Program-made: the position numbers and the translations under genes
Shown: in pieces, positions 24,630-32,529 of the stretch
How positions within the stretch are numbered: position 1 is the first letter of the stretch
How the letters are laid out: each line of letters opens with the position of its first letter
Origin: G965205725 sp965205725
GTDB lineage: Bacteria; Pseudomonadota; Gammaproteobacteria; Pseudomonadales; Halieaceae
Reading direction: 5' to 3'
DNA: 64,000 nucleotides
NCBI GenBank assembly: GCA_965205725.1
Contig: OZ242189.1
Coordinates: 2,232,001 to 2,296,000, forward strand
The notes under the pieces: generated by a model
Database searches by the model: none
The model's input: the letters and a program-made list of their open reading frames with translations, nothing else
What the model was told of the DNA's origin: nothing

Positions 24630-27600
24630 TCAGGCCGAACGCCGCGGGTGACCGAAATCTTCCTGTAGTATCGCCCGCGCCCGAGCCTTGCTGAAGTTCC
24701 CCTGCAAATACTCGGGAATCGCTGCTAATCGAGATAGCGCGCCTGCATCCGCCTGACACACCCGAATAACTTCATCGGCAAATTCCTTGGCATCATCGGC
24801 GACGCCCATGACAGACTCGGCAAGAGGCATGCCTTCTGCGCCTATAGATGTCGTGACCAGAGGCAAACCTTGCTGCAAGGCTTCAATAACCTTGCCTTTA
24901 ATGCCAGCGCCGTACCGCAAAGGTACAACCGCGAGCTTTACCTGAGCGTACAGTTCAGCCAGTTCCTCGTCATTGAGATAGCCGTGAATGACCACCTGCT
25001 GCGAGGCCAGAACCCTGATATCGGGGGGCATGTTCGAGCCAACGACGTGCAGCCGCAACTGCGGGCAAGCATCTCCGAGCAAAGGCATAACTGCATCGAT
25101 AAACCATTTCAAACCATCCTGGTTGGGGGGATGGTTAAACCCTGCAACAAATAATGCATCCGAGCGCTCGTCCGCCCGATAGCGCGGGGCCGCAAAATCA
25201 TCCAGCACATAGAGCGGTATAGCGCGAGCTGGCAGGTCCGGCACAACCTTGTGAAGCTCATCTATTTCAACCTGTGACGGGTAATATATTGTGTCGACCT
25301 GATCAAAAACTTTAAACTCACGCTCGCGCCAAACCCGCGCTTCTTCCAACAAACTCCGCTCATCGCTGAGCCCAGCCTCACGTTCAGTTCTCAAATAATG
25401 TAAATCATGGCCGAAATATACCAGCCTCGGTCTGGGTGCCATCTTCAACAAGGAGGGCAAAAACTGCTCTGCTACATGTGGCCGATGAAGATAGACCACA
25501 TCAATATATTGCGCGTTCTGTTGCAGCCATTTATCGAGATTGCGCGCCATATACTCACCAACCAATACCTCAACTCCCGCCTGTTGCAGAATTTCGGTAT
25601 ACGGCTTATGAGGGAAAAAATTGGCACCAATAAATTTTACGTTGTAGCCCATTTCAAGCATCAACTGCAAATACAGCCAGGTTGAGCGAGAGCCCGCATC
25701 CTTGTCAAAAGAGGGCACATAGTGGTCAACAACTAAAACCGTGCGCTTGTCTCGGCTGCGGTCCCGAGCGGAAAACAGTGTCTGCGCATTGGGGTAGTGG
25801 CAGCGCTGCAATTCATCGCGCCATTTCTCCATGAATTTACTCTGGTTTTCAACCTGATACTGCTTGATGCCAGAATTTGGTTCAGTGCCGTTGCTGACCC
25901 CCTCATAGTGAACAATTTGCGAGGCCGGCTGATAGACCACGTCAAAACCTTTCTCTCTGGCCGCAAAACACAAGTCCGTATCTTCGTAGTAGGCGGGCGC
26001 ATAGCGCTCATCAAAGCCACCAATCTCTTGCCATAGAGCGCGCCGAATCATCAGGCAGGCGCCCGATACATAGTCAGTCGAGCGCACATAGTTGTATTCA
26101 GGTTTGTCGGCAGCGTCCATTCGCCCAAAATTCCAGCCACTCCCATCATCCCAGACGATGCCACCTGCCTCTTGTAATTCACCATTTCCAAACAGCAGCC
26201 TGGGCCCGACAATACCCACAGCCGCACGCTCATCGAGAATATCTATCAAGGGCTGCAAGCCATTGCCGGTAACCGCCGTGTCGTTGTTTAACAACAGTAG
26301 ATATTCACCGCGAGCCAGCTCTGCAGTTGCATTGCAATTGCGTACAAAGCCGCGATTGGTTTCGGCCCGGCACACAATGAGCCCGCTGATTCGCTCTCCG
26401 ATGGTGGTAGTGAGATCAGATGAGGCGTCGTCGGCAACAAGCACTTCATAATCAATGGCCGGTTGGTGACGCAGTAGCGACTGCAAACAAAACACGGTAG
26501 TGCGATATTCGTTGTACACGGGAATAACAATAGACAGCTTTGGCCGATGACTCTGGGGGAAATCCAGCCGCATTGAATCGAGTTCGGCGCCGAGTTCAGG
26601 CAACAGCAACTGACTCGGGGACGCTGCGGTTGCGGGGAAACGCTGGCCGACCCACAACGACAGCGTCTGCCGGTCAGAACTCAAAAATACGCCCAGCGCT
26701 CTCCGCAGCCGCAGCCAACTGAAGCTCCTGAGCGAGGATACCGGGTGCGCCAGGAGGTAGCGGACTACACCGATCATCAAACCCAGCTTTGAGGAGACGG
26801 ATTTTTCCGCAGCATCAGGATAGGCCTGCCGATGAGCAGCAGCCTTTTCGAGCACATCATCAAATGCCGTATTCAGCCTGGGCCGCAAGCGCACGCACTT
26901 GTACAGTTTTACCACCACCGCGCTAAACCTGCCAGGCACGCTTGCAGAGTATTGCTGGAGTTTGCGAAACGTCTCGTCCAACTCGAAGAAAACAGAGTCC
27001 GATTTATCCCTGGAATCCCGCAGGGACTGTTCGGTTGCCGCCTGCAGCTTTTGAGCATCCAGTAATTCTCTCAGCAATCGCTCTGTCTTTTCGTGCTCTA
27101 CCCGGAGACACTGCTCTTTCTTGTCGTGCTCTACCCGGAGAAACGCAAGCTCCTCACCGTCTTTTGCATGGGCGGTGGCCAATTTGTCATAAGCCTGCTC
27201 CCGACCTTTGGCAGACTGCAATAGTCGGGTTCTATCTGAACGAACAGTTTCGAGCTCAGCGTTCTTTGCTGTCTCGGTTTGAAGAATCGCGGAGACGCGA
27301 AGGTCAGCATATTCTGTAATCTCCCGCAGTAATTCCCCGCTGGCCGGGTCAATAGTGATTCCCACAGTTCTACCGCGAGGTAATCTTTCGAGATGTTCAC
27401 GCAAGTGTCGTTGTGAGGTGGATAACAACTCATCCGGGACTTCGCCAACCTTTGTGTGATTCATCGCAGACTCAAAGGGCTGCTCCACATCCAACGACAG
27501 GTCTAGTGCTGCGAGCAAGCGGGTCGTCTCCAGTTCGGGGGACTTGGCAAAATCATCAAACGGGACGACAACACACTCTCGACCGACCAAATGACCAATA

Positions 27601-28085
27601 ATCGTCCGATTGTAGTACTCCCAGAGAGCCAGACCGTAGCGCAGAGGAAAACTATTGCGACGCTGCAATGAGCGCGCCACTGATATTGGGTCGCGATAAA
27701 CGAACACTGGCAATGCGTCAGCCAGGCTGTCACTCCATACCGGCCAGGTCAGCAACATGCGCGGGTCTTTAATCAGCCAGGGCGGACTTAGCCGCGAGAC
27801 AATCGCCGCCACATCCACTTGATAGCTCTTTGGGTCACAAACAGATTTGATCGAGCCAAACCAGTGACTGTCAGCATCCGACAAAATGCGGTCGTTGAGT
27901 TGAACAACATCGCTCCGCTCCCAAAACCCCAGGGGATTGTCTTGCTGTGGTTCCAGCAAGTCGTTTTGTTCGCCAACATAGAAGCCTGCTTGCTCCAGTA
28001 AACGTGCCACCATGGAGGTTCCGGAACGGTGCATTCCGAGAACAACCAGATTTTCAGGGACTGACGAGGAGGACACAGGCTGCAT
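24630..28085 (-). CDS. Three-domain protein: sulfotransferase fold, GT2 glycosyltransferase, GT1/GT4-type glycosyltransferase
   Basis: An 1151-residue protein. Residues about 11-235 are a P-loop sulfotransferase-like domain (LVVLGMHRSGTSMVARLL; VFVYRDPISVARSLQRR). Residues about 255-380 form a charged coiled coil with repeated LRVEH[DE]K segments. From about 515 to 770 is a GT2 domain (LSIVIPVYNEYRTT, VLVADDASSD, LLLNNDTAV, YYEDTDLCF). From about 782 to the end is a GT-B-type domain (VLVVDHYVPSFDKDAGSRST; KGKVIEALQQGLPLVTTSIGAEGM). There are no transmembrane helices. It could sulfate and add two sugars on one scaffold at the membrane face. The start ATG at 28085 is divergent from the next gene. 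Confidence 0.88.
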   Translation of the reverse strand: MQPVSSSSVPENLVVLGMHRSGTSMVARLLEQAGFYVGEQNDLLEPQQDNPLGFWERSDVVQLNDRILSDADSHWFGSIKSVCDPKSYQVDVAAIVSRLSPPWLIKDPRMLLTWPVWSDSLADALPVFVYRDPISVARSLQRRNSFPLRYGLALWEYYNRTIIGHLVGRECVVVPFDDFAKSPELETTRLLAALDLSLDVEQPFESAMNHTKVGEVPDELLSTSQRHLREHLERLPRGRTVGITIDPASGELLREITEYADLRVSAILQTETAKNAELETVRSDRTRLLQSAKGREQAYDKLATAHAKDGEELAFLRVEHDKKEQCLRVEHEKTERLLRELLDAQKLQAATEQSLRDSRDKSDSVFFELDETFRKLQQYSASVPGRFSAVVVKLYKCVRLRPRLNTAFDDVLEKAAAHRQAYPDAAEKSVSSKLGLMIGVVRYLLAHPVSSLRSFSWLRLRRALGVFLSSDRQTLSLWVGQRFPATAASPSQLLLPELGAELDSMRLDFPQSHRPKLSIVIPVYNEYRTTVFCLQSLLRHQPAIDYEVLVADDASSDLTTTIGERISGLIVCRAETNRGFVRNCNATAELARGEYLLLLNNDTAVTGNGLQPLIDILDERAAVGIVGPRLLFGNGELQEAGGIVWDDGSGWNFGRMDAADKPEYNYVRSTDYVSGACLMIRRALWQEIGGFDERYAPAYYEDTDLCFAAREKGFDVVYQPASQIVHYEGVSNGTEPNSGIKQYQVENQSKFMEKWRDELQRCHYPNAQTLFSARDRSRDKRTVLVVDHYVPSFDKDAGSRSTWLYLQLMLEMGYNVKFIGANFFPHKPYTEILQQAGVEVLVGEYMARNLDKWLQQNAQYIDVVYLHRPHVAEQFLPSLLKMAPRPRLVYFGHDLHYLRTEREAGLSDERSLLEEARVWREREFKVFDQVDTIYYPSQVEIDELHKVVPDLPARAIPLYVLDDFAAPRYRADERSDALFVAGFNHPPNQDGLKWFIDAVMPLLGDACPQLRLHVVGSNMPPDIRVLASQQVVIHGYLNDEELAELYAQVKLAVVPLRYGAGIKGKVIEALQQGLPLVTTSIGAEGMPLAESVMGVADDAKEFADEVIRVCQADAGALSRLAAIPEYLQGNFSKARARAILQEDFGHPRRSA
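27091..27141 (-). repeat. 33-bp-period duplication in the coiled coil of the three-domain protein
   Basis: TCGTGCTCTACCCGGAGA occurs at 27091-27108 and again at 27124-27141, 33 bp apart. On the coding strand it encodes an 11-residue period, LRVEHDKKEQC then LRVEHEKTERL, consistent with a hendecad coiled coil that grew by duplication. Confidence 0.8.
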
Positions 28086-28110
28086 TTCTTCTGTTTTTTA
28101 CTGGCCAATA

Positions 28111-29190
28111 GTGTCACACAATCCGCTTAGTGGGTCACCCGCAGACCTGCTAAAATGTTCGCCCAAACTGGCCGGTACTCAATTCTTGCTCAAGAAATTT
28201 CTCAACAAACATAAACGCTGCAATGACGAGCTGGATGTCTCGATTATTGTGGTGGCCTATGACATGCAGCGCGAGCTGCCGCGAACTCTTCAGTCCCTTA
28301 GCCGCAGCTATCAGCAAGGCATTGACGGCTTGCGCTACGAAGTCATTGTCGTAGACAATGGCTCACCTGTTCCTGTCAGCGAGACCTTGGTTAGCCGTTG
28401 CGGGCCCGAGTTTCACCTGATACGCATAGACAATGCTTCTCAATCACCTGCAGCGGCGATTAACCTGGGCGCGCAATCCGCAAAAGGCAAAATTCTGAGC
28501 CTCATTATTGACGGAGCTCGCATGGTCACTCCAGGCACCCTCTACTGGGCCGCGCAGGCATTTGGCTTGCATCAGCGCGCGGTTGTCTCAATTCTGGGCT
28601 TTCACCTGGGGCCTGAAATTCAGCGTCTGTCTTCACTACAGGGCTACAATCAAGCCAGGGAAGACCTGCTGCTCAAGCGCATTGGATGGCCTCAGGACGG
28701 CTACCGGCTTTTCGAAATCGCCAGCTTGGCAGGTTCTTCAGCGTCGGCATGGTTTGGCCCTATGGCAGAGAGCAATTGCCTGTTTATCGCAAAATCCGTT
28801 TTTGCAGAATTAGGCGGCTTTGAGGAGCGCTTTGGTTCGCCAGGCGGAGGCATGGTGAACCTGGATTTCTATCGACGAGCTTGCACCACCGACGCTGTGG
28901 AGCTGTTTTACATTATGGGGGAAGGCTGCTTTCACCAAATTCATGGCGGCGTCACAACTGGCGGCGCGGGTAAGGCTGTTGAGAAGTTTGAGGGCCAGCA
29001 CGCGGAATATCAGGCAATTCGAGGTGTGAGGTATCGCGCACCACCGAATCAGCCAATACTATTGGGACGCTCAAGGCCGAGCGCCACCTGGCTCATTGGC
29101 GAGGGAGCAAACAATATCATCACAGAACACCAGCTCACGCGGGTGCGCAATGAACATATGACCGCCATAAATCTGGACTACCAATGGTAA
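28111..29190 (+). CDS. GT2-family glycosyltransferase-like protein, paralogue of the gene at 14169
   Basis: About 359 residues. Core motifs are LDVSIIVVAYDMQRELPRTLQ, YEVIVVDNGSPVP, SPAAAINLGAQSAKGKILSLIIDGARMVTPG and GYNQAREDLLL, then WPQDGYRLFEIASLAG, ESNCLF, GGGMVNLDFYRRA and FHQIHGGVTTG. The same order of blocks occurs in the gene at 14169-15134. The start is uncertain: GTG at 28111 or TTG at 28186. The open frame extends back to 28012 but that part lies inside the divergent three-domain gene. It closes the glycan block; a transporter follows. Confidence 0.8.
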   Translation: MSHNPLSGSPADLLKCSPKLAGTQFLLKKFLNKHKRCNDELDVSIIVVAYDMQRELPRTLQSLSRSYQQGIDGLRYEVIVVDNGSPVPVSETLVSRCGPEFHLIRIDNASQSPAAAINLGAQSAKGKILSLIIDGARMVTPGTLYWAAQAFGLHQRAVVSILGFHLGPEIQRLSSLQGYNQAREDLLLKRIGWPQDGYRLFEIASLAGSSASAWFGPMAESNCLFIAKSVFAELGGFEERFGSPGGGMVNLDFYRRACTTDAVELFYIMGEGCFHQIHGGVTTGGAGKAVEKFEGQHAEYQAIRGVRYRAPPNQPILLGRSRPSATWLIGEGANNIITEHQLTRVRNEHMTAINLDYQW

Positions 29191-29230
29191 AAAGCAGGCA
29201 CACATCTATCTCTCAACTGCGCCCTGATAT

Positions 29231-30469
29231 ATGAGCAGCCTCAAGTCCGCCACCCCTTCCAGGTTCGGACCCGGCATACTGGTGGCTGCCGCATTTATCG
29301 GCCCTGGCACCATTACTACAGCCAGTTTGGCAGGCGCCAACTATGGCTTCGCTCTATGCTGGGCGCTGCTCTTTTCTGTGGTTGCTACCTACGTTTTACA
29401 AGAAATGTCTGCAAGGCTTGGGTTGGTCACTGGCAAGGGGCTGGCGGAAAATATACGCGAATTTTTCCGGGGCTCATGGTTTGCGCCAGTTGCTGCCCTA
29501 TTAGTCGTAGCCGCAATCGGCCTGGGCAATGCGGCCTATGAGTCGGGCAACATCATTGGCGCTGCTCTGGGGCTGCAAGCCATACTCGGTGCCAAAGTCA
29601 GTACCTGGGCCATACTTGTTGGCACCGCAGCCGGAGGCTTGCTATACCTTGGAAAATACAAACTGCTCGAAAAAGTGATGATCGTTCTGGTTATTACCAT
29701 GAGTCTGGTATTTCTGTTAACCATGCTCATGGTCAAGCCATCTTTCACGGAAATGCTTGGAGGTCTGCTCGTTCCCCGTTTGCCTGATGGCGGTGCGACC
29801 CTCACCGTTATCGCTCTAATCGGCACCACGGTGGTTCCCTACAATCTCTTTCTGCACTCCAGCACAGCGGCAGAGAAATGGCATGGCAGCGAAGACGTAA
29901 CAAGTGCGCTAAAGGGTGCTCGCCTGGACGCGGGACTCTCTATAGGCCTCGGTGGATTAATAACCCTGGCAGTTATGTCTACCTCTGCCGCAGCCTTTTT
30001 TTCCAGCAACACCGAGTTGGTGGCCACCGGCCTGGCCCAGCAGTTAGAGCCGCTGCTGGGCAGCTATGCAAAATACTTCTTTGCACTGGGCTTGTTTGCA
30101 GCGGGACTCAGTAGCGCCATCGCCGCACCACTGGCGGCTAGCTACGCCGTATGTGGCGTGCTGGCCTGGCCTACAGACATGCAAAATACACGATTCAGGC
30201 TAGTGTGGCTGGCCGTACTGAGCAGCGGGGTATTGTTTGCAACGACCGGCGTCAAACCACTAACGGCCATTTTATTTGCCCAGGCTACGAACGGTTTTCT
30301 ATTGCCCCTGTGCGCCGTATTTTTATTGCTGATGGTAAACCAAAAGAACATTCTCGCGGGTCTGAGCAACAGCAAAGCCAGCAATATTGCAGGGGGCCTG
30401 GTTGTTCTTGTTGCTGCCGGCCTGGGCGCGGCCAAAATACTTAGCATGCTGTCCAGCATCAGCTTTTAA
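29231..30469 (+). CDS. Nramp-family transporter with non-canonical metal-site motifs
   Basis: A 412-residue membrane protein with about eleven helices and the Nramp layout. Helix 1 reads FIGPGTITTASLAGANYGFALCW and helix 6 reads TTVVPYNLFLHSS. In manganese/iron Nramps (MntH) the matching positions are DPGN in helix 1 and MPHN in helix 6. Here the metal-binding Asp is Gly and the Met and His are Val and Tyr. It therefore probably belongs to a divergent Nramp-like branch whose substrate may not be Mn or Fe. The ATG lies 41 bp after the glycosyltransferase stop. IS debris follows. Confidence 0.85.
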   Translation: MSSLKSATPSRFGPGILVAAAFIGPGTITTASLAGANYGFALCWALLFSVVATYVLQEMSARLGLVTGKGLAENIREFFRGSWFAPVAALLVVAAIGLGNAAYESGNIIGAALGLQAILGAKVSTWAILVGTAAGGLLYLGKYKLLEKVMIVLVITMSLVFLLTMLMVKPSFTEMLGGLLVPRLPDGGATLTVIALIGTTVVPYNLFLHSSTAAEKWHGSEDVTSALKGARLDAGLSIGLGGLITLAVMSTSAAAFFSSNTELVATGLAQQLEPLLGSYAKYFFALGLFAAGLSSAIAAPLAASYAVCGVLAWPTDMQNTRFRLVWLAVLSSGVLFATTGVKPLTAILFAQATNGFLLPLCAVFLLLMVNQKNILAGLSNSKASNIAGGLVVLVAAGLGAAKILSMLSSISF

Positions 30470-30695
30470 CAAAACTGGGTAGCCCTTGGTCGGGTGCGCT
30501 CATTAAATCAAAAGCAATAACAGCATCAGTGTTGTAATAGTATATTCCAACCCATAAATGAGTCTAAAGAGTCGATCCTGCAAAACATATAACTCGTTGA
30601 TTATAATAGATAATAGTAAGTATCTGTACAATAATTTCGACCAGTTTCAAGCCTGTTCTACGAGTAATCTGGTCGAGATATAAGGTGGCTCTTCG

Positions 30696-30991
30696 ATGAA
30701 ACAATCTGCCCCCGATCACCATCAAATGAGTTTCATGGCTGCTGGACTGATGGATCAACTCAACCCAAAACATCCCCTGTTATATCTTGCCCGATCAATA
30801 CCCTGGGACTTTTTTGAGTCAGAGTTTGCTCCCCGGTATGCGGTTATTGGCAGACCCGCCAAACCATACGTTTGATGGTGGGCTTGTCTATTCCCAAACA
30901 CATGGACAATGTCAGCGACGAGCTTACCGTGCGACACTGGGTACAAAATCCGTATGACCAGGGGTTTTGTGGCGAGGTTGAATTCCCTTGG
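30696..30991 (+). pseudogene. Transposase N-terminal remnant, frameshifted (IS5/IS1182-like)
   Basis: The frame from ATG 30696 reads MKQSAPDHHQMSFMAAGLMD, then LNPKHPLLYLARSIPWDFFE and GRPAKP, before a stop at 30873. In the next frame the sequence continues IRLMVGLSIPKH and WVQNPYDQGFCGEVEFPW. Together these follow the N-terminal domain of DDE transposases that share the IPW..FE..F and GRP.KP..LMVGL blocks. A one-base deletion near 30865 breaks the frame. The homology ends near 30991, where different sequence is joined. The gene is inactive. The 226 bp before it (30470-30695) are AT-rich, show no gene and may contain the old left end. Confidence 0.75.
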
Positions 30992-31008
30992 TCATTTCTA
31001 CTGCATGA

Positions 31009-31134
31009 GCAAAGGTCAAAGTGCTACGTGACCCCGATGGCACTCTCTCGATTCAGCACGGTTCACGAGAAGAACTGGCGAGATATGACGCCTTGGGCCA
31101 GGGAATATCAGATGAACGACCGGTTGTAGCCTAA
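31009..31134 (+). pseudogene. C-terminal remnant of an unrelated transposase or integrase
   Basis: The frame 31009-31134 reads AKVKVLRDPDGTLSIQHGSR and then EELARYDALGQ...ERPVVA before TAA. From memory this resembles the C-terminal tail of IS481/ISNCY-type transposases, where a DGTL.I.HG..LARYD pattern is common. It is preceded by a stop and abuts the IS5-like N-terminal piece. The region is therefore a join of two different dead elements. It is followed by a sequence that looks like the matching element end. Confidence 0.5.
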
Positions 31135-31197
31135 TGTCCGCGACTCAGCCAAGGTGGTTGGAAGACACCTCAAAGAGTCTTCCAGCAATCAAACAAA

Positions 31198-31250
31198 AAG
31201 CGGACAATCTATTTGCTACAGAGCCGGACATTTCTATTTGTTGCTAACAT
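31198..31250 (+). repeat. IS-end-like direct repeat, copy 1
   Basis: A block of the form AAGCGGACAATCTATTTGCT, then ACAGAGCCGGACATTTCTAT and TTGTTGCTAACA. It repeats with about 75 percent identity at 31558-31609 in the same orientation. Each block itself contains two CCGGACA-type subrepeats, a layout seen at the ends of some IS families. It lies right after the transposase tail remnant. Confidence 0.65.
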
Positions 31251-31269
31251 AGCATGGGAGGTACGGCTG

Positions 31270-31443
31270 ATGTCTGGTGAAATACTGACAACCATCATAG
31301 CGGTTCTGACCATTTTTGGCTTCATGTACGCACAGACAGCCCGCCTGTTCAGTGAAATAGCGGCTGTCAATGAGCGCCTGTCACACGCCGACGGTCTGGT
31401 CGAAGGACTCACGAAAGCACTGCTAAGATCCAATGTCGCTTAG
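31270..31443 (+). CDS. Small single-helix membrane protein
   Basis: A 57-residue protein starting MSGEILTTIIAVLTIFGFMY, one membrane helix at the N-terminus, followed by a short amphipathic segment (ARLFSEIAAVNERLSHADGLVEGLTKALL) that looks like a coiled coil. GGGAGG sits 8 bases before the ATG. A GC-rich hairpin (31454-31479) follows the stop. Small helix-plus-coil proteins of this design are common in bacteria without known roles. The gene lies between two IS-end-like repeats. I do not recognise a named family. Confidence 0.6.
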   Translation: MSGEILTTIIAVLTIFGFMYAQTARLFSEIAAVNERLSHADGLVEGLTKALLRSNVA

Positions 31444-31453
31444 CCGACAACCT

Positions 31454-31479
31454 GCAGCTCACCCCGAGGGGCGAGCTGC
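31454..31479 (+). terminator. Stem-loop after the small membrane protein gene
   Basis: GCAGCTC-ACCCC-GA-GGGGC-GAGCTGC folds into a near-continuous stem ending 10 bases after the TAG. It is followed by CAATCTATTTTCT, a weak U-tract. It is likely a rho-independent terminator, though the U-run is imperfect. Confidence 0.55.
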
Positions 31480-31557
31480 CAATCTATTTTCTCTGGCTCA
31501 ATGTCTGATTGGTCAATCTGCCCGTCTCATAAGCACCCCTCCTCGGGATCCTATGAA

Positions 31558-31609
31558 AACCGGACAGATCATGTGCTACAAGACCGGACAGTTTATGTGT
31601 TACTAACAA
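31558..31609 (+). repeat. IS-end-like direct repeat, copy 2
   Basis: AACCGGACAGATCATGTGCT followed by ACAAGACCGGACAGTTTATG and TGTTACTAACA. It matches the block at 31198-31250 in order and orientation and ends in the same TAACA. It lies just upstream of the TA operon. Confidence 0.65.
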
Positions 31610-31625
31610 GCCCTGACAGAACACT

Positions 31626-31653
31626 TGTATGTATCTCATATGAGATACATAAT
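31626..31653 (+). promoter_or_regulatory. Promoter and 24-bp palindromic operator of the TA operon
   Basis: TATGTATCTCATATGAGATACATA at 31628-31651 is a perfect palindrome centred between the promoter elements. A -35-like TTGTAT (31626-31631) and a -10-like CATAAT (31648-31653) are 16 bp apart, so a repressor bound to the palindrome would block RNA polymerase. TA antitoxins of the RelB/DinJ class typically autorepress this way. Confidence 0.75.
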
Positions 31654-31679
31654 GACCATTCAGAATCCTTGGGAGATGA

Positions 31680-31976
31680 ATGATGGTTCACACTTCAATG
31701 TTGCACGTTCGGGTGGACGACGAGCTGAAGGCCGATGCGGCGGAGAAACTCGCCAGCTTCGGCCTAACATTATCAGATGCCGTTCGTATCCTTCTCACCC
31801 GCGTAACCCAGGAGGGCGGACTGCCCGTCGGATTGACGGCTGACCCGGAAGCCCATGGCGCCTGGTTCCGCGACAAAGTAAAAGAGGCCCTGGCTGACAC
31901 CTCTCCAACCATTCCTCATCAACAGGTAATGGAGGAGGCGCAAGCGGCCATCGACAAGAAGCACAGCAGTGCCTGA
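31680..31976 (+). CDS. RelB/DinJ-family antitoxin
   Basis: A 98-residue protein. The N-terminal LHVRVDDELKADAAEKLASF and GLTLSDAVRILLTRV form the ribbon-helix-helix DNA-binding domain of RelB/DinJ antitoxins. The rest (EAHGAWFRDKVKEALAD) is the toxin-neutralising tail. GGGAG sits just before the ATG at 31680 (another ATG follows at 31683). The toxin gene starts inside its last codons, the standard coupled layout. A palindromic operator lies upstream. Confidence 0.9.
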   Translation: MMVHTSMLHVRVDDELKADAAEKLASFGLTLSDAVRILLTRVTQEGGLPVGLTADPEAHGAWFRDKVKEALADTSPTIPHQQVMEEAQAAIDKKHSSA

Positions 31977-32253
31977 GCTGGAATGGTTAGAGCTGGCTCG
32001 TAAAGATCTACTGGGGATTGTCGATTACATCTCTGATGACAACCCCCATGCAGCACAGCGCGTCAAAGATGACATCGAGATGAAAGCTGAAAAGTTGCCT
32101 GAATTTCCCAAAATGGGCCGCCCAGGACGAGTTGAAGGCACCCGTGAAATCCTTGTCTGGTCGAACTACATTCTCGTGTATCAGGAAGATGCCCTGGCGG
32201 TGCGAATACTCCGCGTGTTACATGCTATGCAACTGTGGCCACCAGCCGATTAA
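31969..32253 (+). CDS. RelE/ParE-family toxin
   Basis: A 94-residue protein of the RelE/ParE superfamily. LEWLELARKDLLGIVDYISD opens the fold. FPKMGRPGRVEGTREILVWSNYILVYQ and VRILRVLHAMQLWP carry the conserved Arg and beta strands of the group. ParE members poison gyrase and RelE members cleave mRNA on the ribosome; the sequence alone does not settle which. The start is GTG at 31969, overlapping the antitoxin stop by 8 bases. Confidence 0.9.
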   Translation: MPELEWLELARKDLLGIVDYISDDNPHAAQRVKDDIEMKAEKLPEFPKMGRPGRVEGTREILVWSNYILVYQEDALAVRILRVLHAMQLWPPAD

Positions 32254-32328
32254 CAGCCATTTTCGTGGAAGATTTCATTCCCATTTGTTTTTAGCGCACT
32301 TTTTCGTTCCATTGAACTTCAAGCCCCA

Positions 32329-32457
32329 ATGACGCCTGGCGAGGTAGCGAAGCAACTCGGCAAAGAACGCAGCCAAAGCGCCAAGCTGGTCAGCGCTAAC
32401 GCAACTCTGGCGGCCCAAGTAGATGATCAGGCCGAACAAATCAAAGACCTGAAATAG
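32329..32457 (+). CDS. Short coiled-coil peptide, possible gene remnant
   Basis: A 42-residue frame: MTPGEVAKQLGKERSQSAKL, then VSANATLAAQVDDQAEQIKD and LK. It is soluble, heptad-like, with no clear ribosome binding site. A strong terminator follows at 32478. It could be the 3' remnant of a longer coiled-coil or phage-type gene, or a genuine small protein. The region between the toxin and this frame shows nothing else. Confidence 0.35.
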   Translation: MTPGEVAKQLGKERSQSAKLVSANATLAAQVDDQAEQIKDLK

Positions 32458-32477
32458 GCAACGCTTTCAAGCGACCC

Positions 32478-32505
32478 AAGCCCTCCCGGCGGGGGCTTTT
32501 TATTT
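32478..32505 (+). terminator. Rho-independent terminator
   Basis: AAGCCCTCCCGGCGGGGGCTTTTTATTTT is a GC-rich hairpin followed by a T-run. It would end transcripts coming from the TA operon or the short frame at 32329. Confidence 0.8.
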
Positions 32506-32529
32506 TCCGGTATTAATTATTGCTAAATT

